From Candidatus Avirikenella pullistercoris (GTDB taxonomy: Bacteria > Bacteroidota > Bacteroidia > Bacteroidales > Rikenellaceae), in the NCBI GenBank assembly GCA_018710935.1, contig DVIX01000059.1:1-35817 (forward strand): DNA of 35,817 bases. The letters are read 5' to 3'. Numbering within the stretch: position 1 is the stretch's first letter; the number at the start of each line of letters is the position of its first letter. This document shows positions 26,701 through 35,817 of this stretch, in pieces. A program made the translations under genes and the position numbers. Under the pieces are notes generated by a model. The model did not search any database. It was not told the DNA's origin and saw only the letters and a list, made by a program, of their open reading frames with translations.

Positions 26701-27099
26701 TTAATAAATGAAACATAACACTTCACCGCCTACATTCGCTTCGCGAGCAGCTTTATCGGTAAGAATTCCTTTTGAAGTGGAAACGATCGCAATTCCCAAA
26801 CCATTCAATACACGAGGCATATCGCTGGCTGAAGAATAACGGCGTAACCCCGGACGGCTTACACGTGTTAAGTTCTTAATTGCGCAAAGTTTCGTCTGCG
26901 GATGATATTTCAAAGCGATTTTAATCTGCTCATGTCCTTTCTCATCCGTATAAAACTTATACGCCAAGATATAACCCTGATCATAAAGAATCTTGGTTAT
27001 CTCTTTCTTAATCTTTGAGCTGGGAGCTTCAACCACCTTGTGGTTGGCTTTCGCAGCATTTCTAATCCTTGTAAGGAAATCCGCTATTGGATCGGTCAT
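26701..27099 (-). CDS. rpsH: 30S ribosomal protein S8
   Basis: A 132-residue S8, a 16S rRNA primary binder and a regulator of the spc operon in E. coli. MTDPIADFLTRIRNAAKANH at the N-terminus and the C-terminal GLGIAIVSTSKGILTDKAAR with EVLCFIY are diagnostic. It lies 35 bases after rpsN. Confidence 0.99.
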   Translation of the reverse strand: MTDPIADFLTRIRNAAKANHKVVEAPSSKIKKEITKILYDQGYILAYKFYTDEKGHEQIKIALKYHPQTKLCAIKNLTRVSRPGLRRYSSASDMPRVLNGLGIAIVSTSKGILTDKAAREANVGGEVLCFIY

Positions 27100-27134
27100 T
27101 TTTAATATAAATTAATAAATAATTGTGTGTTCTA

Positions 27135-27404
27135 TTACCAACTTGCCTTTTTCACACCCGGAATAAGACCTTTGGAAGCCATTTCACGGAAACTAATACG
27201 GCTAATACCAAACAATCTCATATATCCTTTCGGACGCCCTGTCAATTTGCAACGATTGTGCAAACGAATAGGGTTGGAGTTCCGGGGCAATTTTGCCAAG
27301 CCTGCATAATCACCGGCTTCTTTAAGTTGAGCACGTTTAGCAGCGTATTTGGCTACCAGCTTCTGGCGCTTTACTTCACGCGCTTTCATCGATTCTTTTG
27401 CCAT
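27135..27404 (-). CDS. rpsN: 30S ribosomal protein S14 (zinc-independent form)
   Basis: An 89-residue S14. [20 protein letters not shown] at the N-terminus and [19 protein letters not shown] are signatures. It lacks the two CxxC pairs of zinc-binding S14 (only one Cys, in HNRCKLTG) and is therefore the longer C-minus type. It lies 8 bases after rplE. Confidence 0.98.
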   Translation of the reverse strand: MAKESMKAREVKRQKLVAKYAAKRAQLKEAGDYAGLAKLPRNSNPIRLHNRCKLTGRPKGYMRLFGISRISFREMASKGLIPGVKKASW

Positions 27405-27412
27405 GGACTATC

Positions 27413-27967
27413 TTAATTATTTTTGTTTTTAAATGGAATACCAAATTCTCTTAACAGAGCAAATGCTTCCTTGTCATTCGGAGCAGTCGTAACAAATGTT
27501 ATCTCCACACCTAAAATTTTAGTCACCTTATCGATGTCTATCTCAGGGAAGATAATCTGTTCTTGTATGCCCAAAGTGTAATTTCCTTGTCCGTCAAACT
27601 TGTCATTTACACCTTTGAAATCACGAATACGTGGCAAAGATATAGAAATTAATCGTTCCAAGAACTCATACATTCTATCTTTTCTTAAAGTTACCCGTAC
27701 TCCGATAGGCATCCCCTTACGAAGTTTGAAATTGGAAATATCTTTCTTTGAATAAGTTAGCACTGCTTTTTGGCCTGTTATCAAAGACAATTCCGATTGT
27801 GCGATTTCTATTAATTTTTTATCGGCAGTTGCCTGACCTACCCCTTGATTGATAACAATCTTTTCAAGTTTCGGTACCTGCATTACACTTTTGTAGCCGA
27901 ACTCTTTCTGCAAAGCAGGAACAATCTCCTCTTTGTATTTCGTTTTAAGTGAAGGTACGTATGCCAT
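27413..27967 (-). CDS. rplE: 50S ribosomal protein L5
   Basis: A 184-residue L5, which binds 5S rRNA and contacts S13 and P-site t[39 protein letters not shown] and [20 protein letters not shown] are family segments. Its ATG shares one base with the rplX stop (TAATG), so translation is probably coupled. Confidence 0.99.
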   Translation of the reverse strand: MAYVPSLKTKYKEEIVPALQKEFGYKSVMQVPKLEKIVINQGVGQATADKKLIEIAQSELSLITGQKAVLTYSKKDISNFKLRKGMPIGVRVTLRKDRMYEFLERLISISLPRIRDFKGVNDKFDGQGNYTLGIQEQIIFPEIDIDKVTKILGVEITFVTTAPNDKEAFALLREFGIPFKNKNN

Positions 27968-28290
27968 TACTTAATCTCCTCCCCTGATTTTTTAGCGTAA
28001 CGAACTAATTTTCCTTTATCGTTCAACTTACGACCAACGCGCGTCGGTTTACCGCTTTTCGCATCAACCGGTTGTAAGTTAGAGATGTGTATCGGAGCCT
28101 CTTGCTTAACGATACCACCCTGAGGATTTTTTGCATTCGGTTTAGTGCTTTTGCTAACCATGTTCACGCCTTCAACAATAGCACGCTGCTCCTTAACGAG
28201 CACTTCCAACACTTTACCTTGTTGGCCGCGGTTGTTGCCTGCATTTACATAAACCGTATCCCCTTTTTTAATATGTAATTTAACTGACAT
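27967..28290 (-). CDS. rplX: 50S ribosomal protein L24
   Basis: A 107-residue L24, an assembly initiator of the large subunit. The KOW motif region is [20 protein letters not shown], and [15 protein letters not shown] is conserved. I chose ATG 28290: it gives the family start [11 protein letters not shown] and leaves a 19-base gap after rplN, whereas an upstream in-frame start at 28329 would overlap rplN. Its stop overlaps the rplE start by one base. Confidence 0.98.
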   Translation of the reverse strand: MSVKLHIKKGDTVYVNAGNNRGQQGKVLEVLVKEQRAIVEGVNMVSKSTKPNAKNPQGGIVKQEAPIHISNLQPVDAKSGKPTRVGRKLNDKGKLVRYAKKSGEEIK

Positions 28291-28309
28291 CTTTGAACGT
28301 TTTTTTTGA

Positions 28310-28675
28310 TTACAACACTTCCGGAGCAAGTGAGATTATTTTCATATAAGAGTCTCTAAGCTCACGAGCAACAGGACCGAAAATACGAGTTCCGCGCATT
28401 TCGCCCTGCGCATTTAAGAGGACAACAGCGTTATCATCAAAACGGATATAAGAACCGTCCGGACGACGAACCTCTTTCTTAGTTCTAACTACTACTGCTT
28501 TGGAAACAGTACCTTTCTTCACCTCTCCCGAGGTAGAAGCACTCTTTACAGTAACTACTATTTTATCGCCGATAGAAGCGTAACGTCTCTTGGTCCCGCC
28601 AAGAACACGGATACAAAGCACTTCCTTAGCACCGCTGTTATCAGCTACTGACAGTCTGGTTTCTTGTTGTATCAT
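28310..28675 (-). CDS. rplN: 50S ribosomal protein L14
   Basis: A 121-residue L14 of the intersubunit face. [20 protein letters not shown] at the start, [18 protein letters not shown] and [13 protein letters not shown] are strong signatures. Two bases separate it from rpsQ. Confidence 0.99.
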   Translation of the reverse strand: MIQQETRLSVADNSGAKEVLCIRVLGGTKRRYASIGDKIVVTVKSASTSGEVKKGTVSKAVVVRTKKEVRRPDGSYIRFDDNAVVLLNAQGEMRGTRIFGPVARELRDSYMKIISLAPEVL

Positions 28676-28677
28676 GA

Positions 28678-28935
28678 CTATTTAGCTCTTTCTATAATTT
28701 CAACTAATCTCCAACGTTTTGTCTTACTGAGAGGTCTGGTCTCCATGATTCTTACAGTATCGCCTTCATTACAATCATTGTTGTCGTCTTGTGCGACAAA
28801 CTTGGTTGTTTTGTTAACGAATTTACCATATATAGGATGTTTTTCCTTTCTCTTCACCGCAACTACGATAGACTTCTCCATCTTATTGCTGACAACCACG
28901 CCGATCCTTTCTTTTCTATGATTTCTTTCTTCCAT
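28678..28935 (-). CDS. rpsQ: 30S ribosomal protein S17
   Basis: An 85-residue S17, an OB-fold 16S rRNA binder. [39 protein letters not shown] and a matching length identify it. It lies 11 bases after rpmC. Confidence 0.99.
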   Translation of the reverse strand: MEERNHRKERIGVVVSNKMEKSIVVAVKRKEKHPIYGKFVNKTTKFVAQDDNNDCNEGDTVRIMETRPLSKTKRWRLVEIIERAK

Positions 28936-28946
28936 GTCGTAAATAA

Positions 28947-29135
28947 TTAATTTTGTTTTTCTCTCAGGATAGTAAGCATTCTTGCTATGTTTCTGCGAGT
29001 TTTTACTATTGTGGTTGAATTTTCTATCGGAGAAACAGTGTGGTTCAGCTTCATCTGGTTCAATGCGGCTTTCTCAGCAGCGATTCTTTCCTGAAGGTCC
29101 TGAACCGATAATTCTCTTATCTCTGTTGTTTTCAT
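28947..29135 (-). CDS. rpmC: 50S ribosomal protein L29
   Basis: A 62-residue helical L29 near the exit tunnel. [20 protein letters not shown] and [13 protein letters not shown] match the family. Six bases separate it from rplP. Confidence 0.98.
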   Translation of the reverse strand: MKTTEIRELSVQDLQERIAAEKAALNQMKLNHTVSPIENSTTIVKTRRNIARMLTILREKQN

Positions 29136-29141
29136 TGCATA

Positions 29142-29570
29142 CTAAATTGAGGTTTCTGAATAATCTCGTCTTACGACAAATTTAGTGACGATTGGAAGTT
29201 TCTGTGCACCTAAACGCAATGCTTCCTGAGCAACGCTCATAGGAACACCTTCGATCTCAATCAAAATACGTCCCGGAGTAACAGGAGCTACGAAACCTTC
29301 CGGAGCACCTTTACCTTTACCCATACGAACCTCAGCCGGTTTCTTAGTAATGGGTTTATCAGGGAATATTTTAATCCATATCTGACCTTCACGTTTCATG
29401 TGACGTACAATAGCCTGACGAGCAGCTTCTATTTGACGTCCCGTAATCCAGGCAGAATCGAGAGCCTTAATTCCAAAAGAGCCGAAAGCCAATTGGTTTC
29501 CTCTCTGAGCCAGACCTTTCATGCGGCCCTTCTGCATTCTTCTGAATTTTGTCTTTTTTGGCTGTAACAT
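29142..29570 (-). CDS. rplP: 50S ribosomal protein L16
   Basis: A 142-residue L16 that helps shape the A site of the large subunit. [37 protein letters not shown] and [18 protein letters not shown] are conserved. It lies 25 bases after rpsC. Confidence 0.99.
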   Translation of the reverse strand: MLQPKKTKFRRMQKGRMKGLAQRGNQLAFGSFGIKALDSAWITGRQIEAARQAIVRHMKREGQIWIKIFPDKPITKKPAEVRMGKGKGAPEGFVAPVTPGRILIEIEGVPMSVAQEALRLGAQKLPIVTKFVVRRDYSETSI

Positions 29571-29595
29571 GATTTCTAATCTTTTTTAGTCTGAC

Positions 29596-30345
29596 CTATT
29601 TTTTTCTTTTATTGTTTCTTTTCGGTTTGCCTGCACCCGGACGCGGAGCACCTGCAGCTTTACCGGAAGCAGCTACTGCAGAAGCAGAAGTTCCAGCTAC
29701 CGGAGAAAGGTCGCGTTTGCCATATACCTCTCCATTGCAGATCCATACCTTAATACCGAGAAGACCTACTTTTGTAAGCGCTTCGGCCAAATTGTAATCA
29801 ACATCGGCACGGAAAGTATGCAGAGGAATTCTTCCTTCTTTATAAGTTTCCGAACGAGCCATTTCAGCACCGCCTACACGGCCGGAAATCTGAACTTTGA
29901 TTCCTTCCGCACCCATTCTCATAGTCGAAGCAATCGCAGTTTTGATAGCACGACGGTAAGAAATACGGCCTTCTACCTGGCGAGCGATATTGTTACTTAC
30001 AATTACAGCATCTATTTCCGGACGTTTTACTTCAAAAATGTTGATTTGTACTTCCTTACCGGTAAGTTTCTTCAACTCTTCCTTCAGTTTGTCCACTTCC
30101 TGGCCGCCTTTCCCGATAATAATACCCGGACGGGCAGTACTGATAGTTACTGTTATTAATTTTAATGTACGTTCAATAATAATTTTGGAGACACTTGCCT
30201 TAGAAAGACGGGCATTCAAATACTCACGTATTTTAGCATCTTCTACAAGCTTTGAAGAAAAATCTTTCTTATTTCCGTACCAGGATGAGTCCCATCCGCG
30301 GATAATACCAAGCCTGTTTGCTATCGGATTAACTTTCTGTCCCAT
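29596..30345 (-). CDS. rpsC: 30S ribosomal protein S3 with C-terminal tail
   Basis: A 249-residue S3 of the mRNA entry site. [20 protein letters not shown] at the start, the KH motif [17 protein letters not shown], and the C-terminal domain [21 protein letters not shown] are diagnostic. The last 35 or so residues form an Ala/Gly/Pro tail ending in [10 protein letters not shown], longer than in E. coli (233 total). It starts on the base next to the end of rplV. Confidence 0.99.
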   Translation of the reverse strand: MGQKVNPIANRLGIIRGWDSSWYGNKKDFSSKLVEDAKIREYLNARLSKASVSKIIIERTLKLITVTISTARPGIIIGKGGQEVDKLKEELKKLTGKEVQINIFEVKRPEIDAVIVSNNIARQVEGRISYRRAIKTAIASTMRMGAEGIKVQISGRVGGAEMARSETYKEGRIPLHTFRADVDYNLAEALTKVGLLGIKVWICNGEVYGKRDLSPVAGTSASAVAASGKAAGAPRPGAGKPKRNNKRKK

Positions 30346-30777
30346 CTATTCTTCGGTTTTAGTTGTGGTTTTTACTGCAGCCTCTTCCATTTTATCGACT
30401 ACAATGGTAACATGATTTGATCTTTTACGAATTCTATGTGCCCTTCCTTGTGGAGCGGGTTGGATTCTTTTCAGTGTCTTTGCACCATCAACGAAAATCT
30501 CTTTTACACATAACTTGGAGTCTTCCAAACGAACACCTTCGTTTTTTGCTTCCCAGTTAGCGATAGCGGAACGCAATAATTTTTCAAGTTTAACTGAAGC
30601 CTCCTTTTTGCTGTAACGAAGGATTCCCAAAGCCTTGTTAATCTCCACTCCGCGGATGATATCAGCTACCAGACGCATCTTACGGGGAGATGTAGGGCAA
30701 TCACGAAGCACGGCTATCGCCTTTTGCTTCTTCTCTGCCTTCAATTGTTCGGCTCTTTTACTTTTTCTTGCACCCAT
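30346..30777 (-). CDS. rplV: 50S ribosomal protein L22
   Basis: A 143-residue L22 whose beta-hairpin lines the exit tunnel. [20 protein letters not shown] is the N-terminal signature, and [20 protein letters not shown] is the tunnel hairpin region where macrolide-resistance changes occur in other bacteria. A charged tail ([15 protein letters not shown]) extends past the usual 110 residues. It abuts rpsC with no gap. Confidence 0.99.
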   Translation of the reverse strand: MGARKSKRAEQLKAEKKQKAIAVLRDCPTSPRKMRLVADIIRGVEINKALGILRYSKKEASVKLEKLLRSAIANWEAKNEGVRLEDSKLCVKEIFVDGAKTLKRIQPAPQGRAHRIRKRSNHVTIVVDKMEEAAVKTTTKTEE

Positions 30778-30801
30778 TATTTAAATAATTACTTATTTAC
30801 A

Positions 30802-31071
30802 CTATTTTTTCTTATTACCGGCATGACCGCGGAATGTTCTTGTAGGAGCAAACTCTCCCAACTTGTGCCCTACCATATTTTCTGTAATATAGACAGGAAT
30901 GAACTTGTTTCCGTTATGAACTGCAATAGTATGACCTACGAAATCCGGAGAAATCATACTGGCACGCGACCACGTCTTAATAACTGTCTTCTTGCCACTT
31001 TCATTTTGGGCAAGTACTTTGCTTTCCAGTTTAGCCTCAATATAAGGGCCTTTTTTTAATGAACGGCTCAT
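30802..31071 (-). CDS. rpsS: 30S ribosomal protein S19
   Basis: An 89-residue S19 of the small-subunit head. [39 protein letters not shown] and [15 protein letters not shown] are diagnostic. Gaps are 18 bases to rplB and 24 to rplV. Confidence 0.99.
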   Translation of the reverse strand: MSRSLKKGPYIEAKLESKVLAQNESGKKTVIKTWSRASMISPDFVGHTIAVHNGNKFIPVYITENMVGHKLGEFAPTRTFRGHAGNKKK

Positions 31072-31089
31072 ACGCTACCTTTTAATTGA

Positions 31090-31914
31090 TTATTTTTTCC
31101 TACGTGAAACAATGAACTTACTTGTTTGTTTCTTCGGATTACGAGTTTTGTAACCCTTAGCAAGCAGACCTTTACGTGAACGCGGATGGCCCCCTGATGC
31201 ACGGCCTTCACCACCACCCATCGGGTGATCAACAGGGTTCATGGCAACACCACGGTTACGAGGACGACGTCCCAACCATCTCTTACGGCCTGCTTTCCCG
31301 TGTGATTCGAGAATATGGTCCGCATTGGAAACAGTTCCTACGGTTGCACGGCAAGAAACTAACACCATTCTGGTTTCTCCCGAAGGAAGTTTGATAATTG
31401 CGTATTTGCCTTCACGAGCAAGTAATTGTGCATAAGAACCTGCACTACGTGCCATAACGGCACCTTGCCCCGGAGTAAGCTCGATATTGTGAATAACAGT
31501 ACCCAGAGGAATCTCCTCCAAGAAAAGCGTATTGCCGACTTCCGGCGCTACACCTTTGCCACTCTCAATTTTCTGGCCTACATGAAGACCATTGGGTGCA
31601 ACTATATATCTCTTTTCTCCGTCAGCATATGTAACAAGAGCAATACGAGCTGAACGGTTCGGATCGTACTCGATTGTACTTACCGTAGCTGGCATTCCGT
31701 CCTTGTTTCTCTTAAAGTCGATCAGACGGTACATTCTTTTGTGTCCGCCACCGATATAACGCACTGTCATTTTACCGGTATTGTTACGACCGCCCGAACT
31801 CTTCAATGGACGAAGCAATGATTTTTCAGGTTTTGACGATGTAATGTCATCGAAGGTACCTATAATTTTATGTCTTTGACCCGGTGTAGTGGGTTTAAAC
31901 TTTTTAACTGCCAT
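31090..31914 (-). CDS. rplB: 50S ribosomal protein L2
   Basis: A 274-residue L2, required for subunit association and close to the peptidyl transferase centre. [20 protein letters not shown] and the C-terminal signature [20 protein letters not shown] (with the conserved His) are present. Normal length (273-278). It lies 5 bases after rplW. Confidence 0.99.
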   Translation of the reverse strand: MAVKKFKPTTPGQRHKIIGTFDDITSSKPEKSLLRPLKSSGGRNNTGKMTVRYIGGGHKRMYRLIDFKRNKDGMPATVSTIEYDPNRSARIALVTYADGEKRYIVAPNGLHVGQKIESGKGVAPEVGNTLFLEEIPLGTVIHNIELTPGQGAVMARSAGSYAQLLAREGKYAIIKLPSGETRMVLVSCRATVGTVSNADHILESHGKAGRKRWLGRRPRNRGVAMNPVDHPMGGGEGRASGGHPRSRKGLLAKGYKTRNPKKQTSKFIVSRRKK

Positions 31915-31919
31915 TTCTA

Positions 31920-32210
31920 CTAGATATTACTGTAAAAATCTATCTTATCACCATTTTTCAGGGTAACAATAGCCTTCTTGTAATGGTTGGTGCGACCTAC
32001 GATCATACCTGCCTTCGTATAACGGCTCTTTGTTTTCCCTCTGTAATTCATTGTATTAACGTCAACAACGATAACGTTATACATCTGCTCTACAGCTTCT
32101 TTGACCTGCAATTTATTAGCTCTACGGTCAACTATAAAACCATATCTATTCAATTTATCGCCTTGAATAGTCATTTTTTCGGTTAATATAGGTTTGATCA
32201 ATATTTCCAT
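31920..32210 (-). CDS. rplW: 50S ribosomal protein L23
   Basis: A 96-residue L23, the docking site for trigger factor and SRP at the exit tunnel. [39 protein letters not shown] and [14 protein letters not shown] fit the family. It lies 14 bases after rplD. Confidence 0.98.
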   Translation of the reverse strand: MEILIKPILTEKMTIQGDKLNRYGFIVDRRANKLQVKEAVEQMYNVIVVDVNTMNYRGKTKSRYTKAGMIVGRTNHYKKAIVTLKNGDKIDFYSNI

Positions 32211-32224
32211 TTCTTAGAGTCTAA

Positions 32225-32854
32225 TTAAAGTCCAAACATTTGATTAACCGCCTCTACTGAATTTTCTACCATTAAAATATTAGTAGCATTCATCACATCG
32301 TAAGTGTTCAAAGAAGAAGCCTGTATAACCTTTACATTTTGTAAATTGCGAGCAGCCAATATTACATTCTTATCTGTATCTGGAAGAACTACCAAAACTT
32401 TTTTATCGTTCAGGTTCAGATTTTTAGCAATCCCAACGAACTCTTTTGTCTTAGGTGCTTCCATAGCCAAATTCTCAACGACAGTTATTGAATCTGCTTT
32501 CGCCTTATAAGAGAGTGCACTTTTACGTGCCAGCTGTTTCAGCTTTTTGTTCAATTTAAAACTATAATCACGGGGTACCGGACCGAACACACGCCCACCA
32601 CCTACGAATACCGGTGATTTGATGCTTCCGCAACGAGCACCGCCTGTACCTTTTTGTTTTTTCAGCTTCTTAGTACTTCCCGATACTTCATTACGTTGCT
32701 TGGACTTGTGTGTACCCTGGCGTTGATTAGCAAGATATTGCTTCACATCCAAATAAATCGCATGATCATTTGGCTCAACACCGAAAATAGCTTCGTTTAA
32801 GGTCACTTTTTTGCCGGTTTCTTTACCTGCGGTGTTTAATACTGCTAATTCCAT
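32225..32854 (-). CDS. rplD: 50S ribosomal protein L4
   Basis: A 209-residue L4, a tunnel-constriction protein and the S10-operon repressor in E. coli. [20 protein letters not shown] and [20 protein letters not shown] form the extended tunnel loop; [20 protein letters not shown] follows. I chose ATG 32854; a GTG one codon upstream (32857) overlaps the rplC stop and is less likely. Confidence 0.98.
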   Translation of the reverse strand: MELAVLNTAGKETGKKVTLNEAIFGVEPNDHAIYLDVKQYLANQRQGTHKSKQRNEVSGSTKKLKKQKGTGGARCGSIKSPVFVGGGRVFGPVPRDYSFKLNKKLKQLARKSALSYKAKADSITVVENLAMEAPKTKEFVGIAKNLNLNDKKVLVVLPDTDKNVILAARNLQNVKVIQASSLNTYDVMNATNILMVENSVEAVNQMFGL

Positions 32855-32856
32855 CA

Positions 32857-33474
32857 CTAATCCTCGATTATTAAATAAGAACCTTTCGCTCCCGGAATAG
32901 AACCTTTTACCAAAAGAAGGTTGTTCTCAGGAATGATTTTAAGAATTTTGAGGTTAAGAACCTTAACCTTGTCCCCGCCGGTGCGGCCAGCAAGACGTTT
33001 ACCTTTAAACACTCTTGAAGGATAAGAAGATGCACCCAAAGAACCCGGAGCACGCAGACGGTTGTGCTGACCGTGAGTTTGGTCGCCTACACCTCCGAAA
33101 CCATGACGTTTCACAACGCCTTGGAATCCTTTACCCTTAGAGATGCCGGTAATGTCCAGCCAATCTCCCTCTACGAACTGGTCGACAGTAACGGTATCGC
33201 CCAGATTAAGTTCACGGTCGAAAGACTTGAACTCAACCAATTTCCGTTTGGGAGTGGTGTTCGCTTTAGCGAAGTGACCCAACAAACTTTTGCTGGTGTG
33301 CTTTTCCTTTTTTTCGTCATAGGCAATTTGAACTGCAGAGTAGCCATCTTTCTCTACGGTACGAATTTGCGTAACAACACAGGGACCAGCCTCAATAACA
33401 GTGCATGGTATATTCTTACCCTCGGCACTGAAAACGGATGTCATTCCGATTTTTTTTCCAATTAGTCCTGACAT
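32857..33474 (-). CDS. rplC: 50S ribosomal protein L3
   Basis: A 205-residue L3 whose extension reaches the peptidyl transferase centre. [39 protein letters not shown] and [20 protein letters not shown] (with the Gln that PrmB methylates in E. coli) are visible. It is preceded by an 88-base gap that holds a strong hairpin, and its stop is 2 bases from the rplD ATG. Confidence 0.99.
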   Translation of the reverse strand: MSGLIGKKIGMTSVFSAEGKNIPCTVIEAGPCVVTQIRTVEKDGYSAVQIAYDEKKEKHTSKSLLGHFAKANTTPKRKLVEFKSFDRELNLGDTVTVDQFVEGDWLDITGISKGKGFQGVVKRHGFGGVGDQTHGQHNRLRAPGSLGASSYPSRVFKGKRLAGRTGGDKVKVLNLKILKIIPENNLLLVKGSIPGAKGSYLIIED

Positions 33475-33534
33475 GTTTTACTGTTCAGTTTTTTGTAATT
33501 AATAAATTCAATATAATTAATGTGCTTAAAATTC

Positions 33535-33554
33535 CCGGAGAGCGAACTCTCCGG
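33535..33554 (-). promoter_or_regulatory. GC-rich hairpin with UUCG loop in the rpsJ-rplC gap
   Basis: On the minus strand CCGGAGAG and CTCTCCGG form a perfect 8-bp stem closed by a TTCG loop, followed by GGAATTTTAAG. It is in the longest gap of the supercluster. The T-run is only four bases, so it may be a weak terminator or attenuator, an RNA processing site, or a protein-binding leader for rplC. Confidence 0.7.
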
Positions 33555-33562
33555 CTGGCTTA

Positions 33563-33868
33563 TCACACTTTAATTTCTACTTCTACACCGCTGGGCAATT
33601 CGAGCTTCATCAAAGCATCGATTGTTTTGGGTGTGGAGCTGTAAATATCCAAAATTCTCTTGAATGTAGAAAGTTGGAATTGCTCGCGCGATTTTTTGTT
33701 CACAAAAGTGGAACGGTTGATCGTAAATATTTTTTTCTGCGTAGGAAGAGGAATCGGACCGCTTACTATCGCACCTGTCGACTTAACAGTCTTTACGATT
33801 TTTTCTGCAGATTTATCTACCAGATTGTGATCGTATGATTTAAGTTTAATTCTTATTTTTTGACTCAT
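33563..33868 (-). CDS. rpsJ: 30S ribosomal protein S10
   Basis: A 101-residue S10 (NusE), which serves in the ribosome and, as NusE in E. coli, in transcription antitermination. [20 protein letters not shown] at the N-terminus, [19 protein letters not shown] and a matching length identify it. It lies 11 bases after fusA with no promoter visible, so it is probably co-transcribed with fusA. Confidence 0.99.
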   Translation of the reverse strand: MSQKIRIKLKSYDHNLVDKSAEKIVKTVKSTGAIVSGPIPLPTQKKIFTINRSTFVNKKSREQFQLSTFKRILDIYSSTPKTIDALMKLELPSGVEVEIKV

Positions 33869-33879
33869 AATCGTAATTT

Positions 33880-35817
33880 TTATTCAAGGTCTTTTACTTT
33901 GCCGCTCGATTTCTCGATTACTTCTTTTGCAACGTTTGCAGGAACTTCAGCGAAGTTAGAGAACTCCATCGAAGAAGTTGCCCTACCGGATGAAATCGTA
34001 CGCAATACCGTCACATAACCGAACATCTCCGACAATGGAACTTTCGCCTTTACAACACGCGCATTGCCTTTGGATTCCATACCGTTAATCTGGCCACGGC
34101 GTTTGTTCAGGTCACCGATAATATCACCCATATTTTCTTCCGGGGTAACCACCTCTACGCTCATTATCGGTTCCATAATTACCGGAGCCGCTTTCTTAGC
34201 TGCCTGGCGGAAACCGTTTCTCGCACAGATTTCAAATGATAACTGATCGGAGTCAACCGGGTGGAAAGAACCATCGAGCAAAGTGACTTTCATTCTGTCG
34301 ATCGGGAAACCGGCAAGCGGGCCATTAGCCATTGCGCTTTCAAAACCTTTTTGCACAGCCGGAATAAACTCTTTCGGAATATTACCGCCTTTTACTACAT
34401 CGACAAACTCGAGTCCCATCTTTTCTGCATCTTCTGCAGGACCGATTTCAAAAATAATATCTGCAAATTTACCACGACCACCGGTCTGTTTCTTAAATAC
34501 TTCACGGTGTTGAATGGTAGATGTAAGCGCTTCTTTGTAGTTAACCTGAGGAGCCCCCTGGTTGATTTCTACGCCGAATTCACGTTTCAGACGGTCAACG
34601 ATAATTTCAAGGTGAAGTTCACCCATCCCGCTGATAACAGTCTGACCGGAATCTTCATCCGTTTTTACGGTGAAAGTCGGGTCCTCTTCTGCCAGCTTGG
34701 ACAAACCTACGCCTAATTTATCGAGGTCTTTCTGAGTCTTGGGTTCTATCGCAAGCCCGATCACCGGTTCAGGGAACGTCATAGATTCCAGAACGATCGG
34801 AGCCTTTTCGTCGCACAAGGTATCTCCCGTACGGATATCTTTAAAACCTACCGCTGCACAAATATCGCCGGCACCGACAGATTCCATCGGGTTTTGCTTG
34901 TTTGCGTGCATCTGGTACAAACGGCTGATACGTTCTTTTTTACCGGAACGGCTATTGAGAACATATGATCCGGCATCCAATTTTCCTGAATAAACACGCA
35001 CGAAAGCCAAACGGCCTACGAACGGGTCGGTAGCGATTTTGAACGCCAACCCGCAGAAAGGCTCGCTTTCAGATGCCTTACGCGTCGTTTCTTCTCCTGT
35101 TTCAGGATTTGTTCCTTTCAAAATTTCCACATCAAGAGGAGAAGGCAGATATGCTACGATAGAGTCCAACAAAAGTTGTACACCTTTATTTTTGAAAGAA
35201 GAACCGCAAAGCATCGGAACGACGCTCATGTTGATAGTCGCTTTCCGGAGAGCTCCTAAAATTTCTTCCGGCGTAATGGAAGAAGGATCTTCAAAGAATT
35301 TTTCCATCAACGCTTCATCTGAAGCAGCGATTTCTTCAATCAATTTATTTCTCCACTCTTCTACTTCGGCAGCCATGTGCGCAGGAATTTCCTCGAATGT
35401 ATAATTATCGCGCACTGTCTTATCGTCGAAATATTTCAACGCACGGTTATGAACGAGGTCAACCAAACCTTCGAATTTATCTTCAGCACCGATAGGAAGG
35501 ACTACAGGCACAGCGTTTGCACCTAGGCGTTCTTTCACCTGATTCACCACACTTAAGAAATCCGCTCCCGTACGGTCCATTTTGTTTACATAACCGATAC
35601 GCGGTACATGATATTTATCGGCTTGGCGCCATACCGTTTCGGATTGAGGTTCTACCCCACCTACCGCACAGAATGTCGCAACCGCACCATCCAGAACACG
35701 AAGCGAACGTTCTACCTCAACGGTAAAATCAACGTGCCCCGGAGTATCTATAATATTAATCTGATAGGTATTGTCGCCATAGTGCCAGAACGTAGTGGTT
35801 GCAGCAGAAGTAATGGT
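33880..35817 (-). CDS. fusA: Elongation factor G (5' end outside window)
   Basis: The C-terminal 645 residues of EF-G, the translocation GTPase. The frame is open to the window edge, and the first visible residues are [15 protein letters not shown], so about 65-70 N-terminal residues including the P-loop are missing. Present are G3 [10 protein letters not shown] and G4 [12 protein letters not shown]. Also present are domain II with [12 protein letters not shown], domain III with [20 protein letters not shown], domain IV with [10 protein letters not shown] and domain V ending [16 protein letters not shown]. The NKMDR segment is internal, not a start. rpsL and rpsG are presumably upstream, and no tuf lies between fusA and rpsJ. 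Confidence 0.99.
   Translation of the reverse strand, partial: TITSAATTTFWHYGDNTYQINIIDTPGHVDFTVEVERSLRVLDGAVATFCAVGGVEPQSETVWRQADKYHVPRIGYVNKMDRTGADFLSVVNQVKERLGANAVPVVLPIGAEDKFEGLVDLVHNRALKYFDDKTVRDNYTFEEIPAHMAAEVEEWRNKLIEEIAASDEALMEKFFEDPSSITPEEILGALRKATINMSVVPMLCGSSFKNKGVQLLLDSIVAYLPSPLDVEILKGTNPETGEETTRKASESEPFCGLAFKIATDPFVGRLAFVRVYSGKLDAGSYVLNSRSGKKERISRLYQMHANKQNPMESVGAGDICAAVGFKDIRTGDTLCDEKAPIVLESMTFPEPVIGLAIEPKTQKDLDKLGVGLSKLAEEDPTFTVKTDEDSGQTVISGMGELHLEIIVDRLKREFGVEINQGAPQVNYKEALTSTIQHREVFKKQTGGRGKFADIIFEIGPAEDAEKMGLEFVDVVKGGNIPKEFIPAVQKGFESAMANGPLAGFPIDRMKVTLLDGSFHPVDSDQLSFEICARNGFRQAAKKAAPVIMEPIMSVEVVTPEENMGDIIGDLNKRRGQINGMESKGNARVVKAKVPLSEMFGYVTVLRTISSGRATSSMEFSNFAEVPANVAKEVIEKSSGKVKDLE

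Noticed and set aside
28291..28329. Upstream in-frame extension of rplX overlapping rplN
   Set aside because: The extension ([13 protein letters not shown]) is absent from L24 proteins; ATG 28290 gives the normal start and spacing.
33475..33562. A promoter for rplC in the rpsJ-rplC gap
   Set aside because: The closest match on the minus strand (TATATTGA) departs from TAnnTTTG at its conserved end, so I do not call a promoter there.

Overview
The window is chromosomal DNA of a member of the Bacteroidota, most likely order Bacteroidales. Several promoters carry the TAnnTTTG -7 box typical of that phylum, some with a TTTG at about -33 (before rpmH at 13174-13206, before the MATE gene at 15549-15579, before rlmN at 7463-7470). 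Start codons lack Shine-Dalgarno sequences. The fusA-S10-spc-alpha gene cluster has no tuf after fusA, and ribosomal proteins L17 and S3 have long low-complexity tails. I see no tRNA or rRNA gene, insertion sequence, prophage, integron or CRISPR array.

Region 1 (1-17240) is a mosaic of short housekeeping and envelope units. It holds the 3' end of a TolC-type efflux gene, the thiol peroxidase tpx, and an iron-sulfur L-serine ammonia-lyase. A leftward run follows: tonB, hflX, dCMP deaminase and an Omp85-type outer-membrane barrel without POTRA domains. Next are rlmN and a periplasmic thioredoxin, then a tight leftward unit of an LTA-synthase-like sulfatase, a PAP2 phosphatase and the dipeptidase pepD. 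The region ends with rpmH, an exported FKBP isomerase, an unrecognised outer-membrane barrel protein and a divergent MATE exporter. Most units end in clear intrinsic terminators, several of them shared between convergent genes.

Region 2 (17263-18570) is eno, transcribed leftward from its own promoter.

Region 3 (18897-35817, all leftward) is one near-continuous translation and secretion supercluster. In transcription order it reads fusA (start outside the window), rpsJ, rplC, rplD, rplW, rplB, rpsS, rplV, rpsC, rplP, rpmC, rpsQ, rplN, rplX, rplE, rpsN, rpsH, rplF, rplR, rpsE, rpmD, rplO, secY, map, infA, rpmJ, rpsM, rpsK, rpsD, rpoA, rplQ. It ends in a 14-bp-stem terminator. Nearly all gaps are under 70 bases. 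The exception is the 88-base rpsJ-rplC gap, which holds a strong hairpin.

I found no clear undescribed multi-gene system; most of the window is conserved core genome. The points most worth a second look are the POTRA-less Omp85 protein, the LtaS-like/PAP2 pair, the orphan outer-membrane protein, the rpsJ-rplC hairpin and the palindrome at the tonB promoter.
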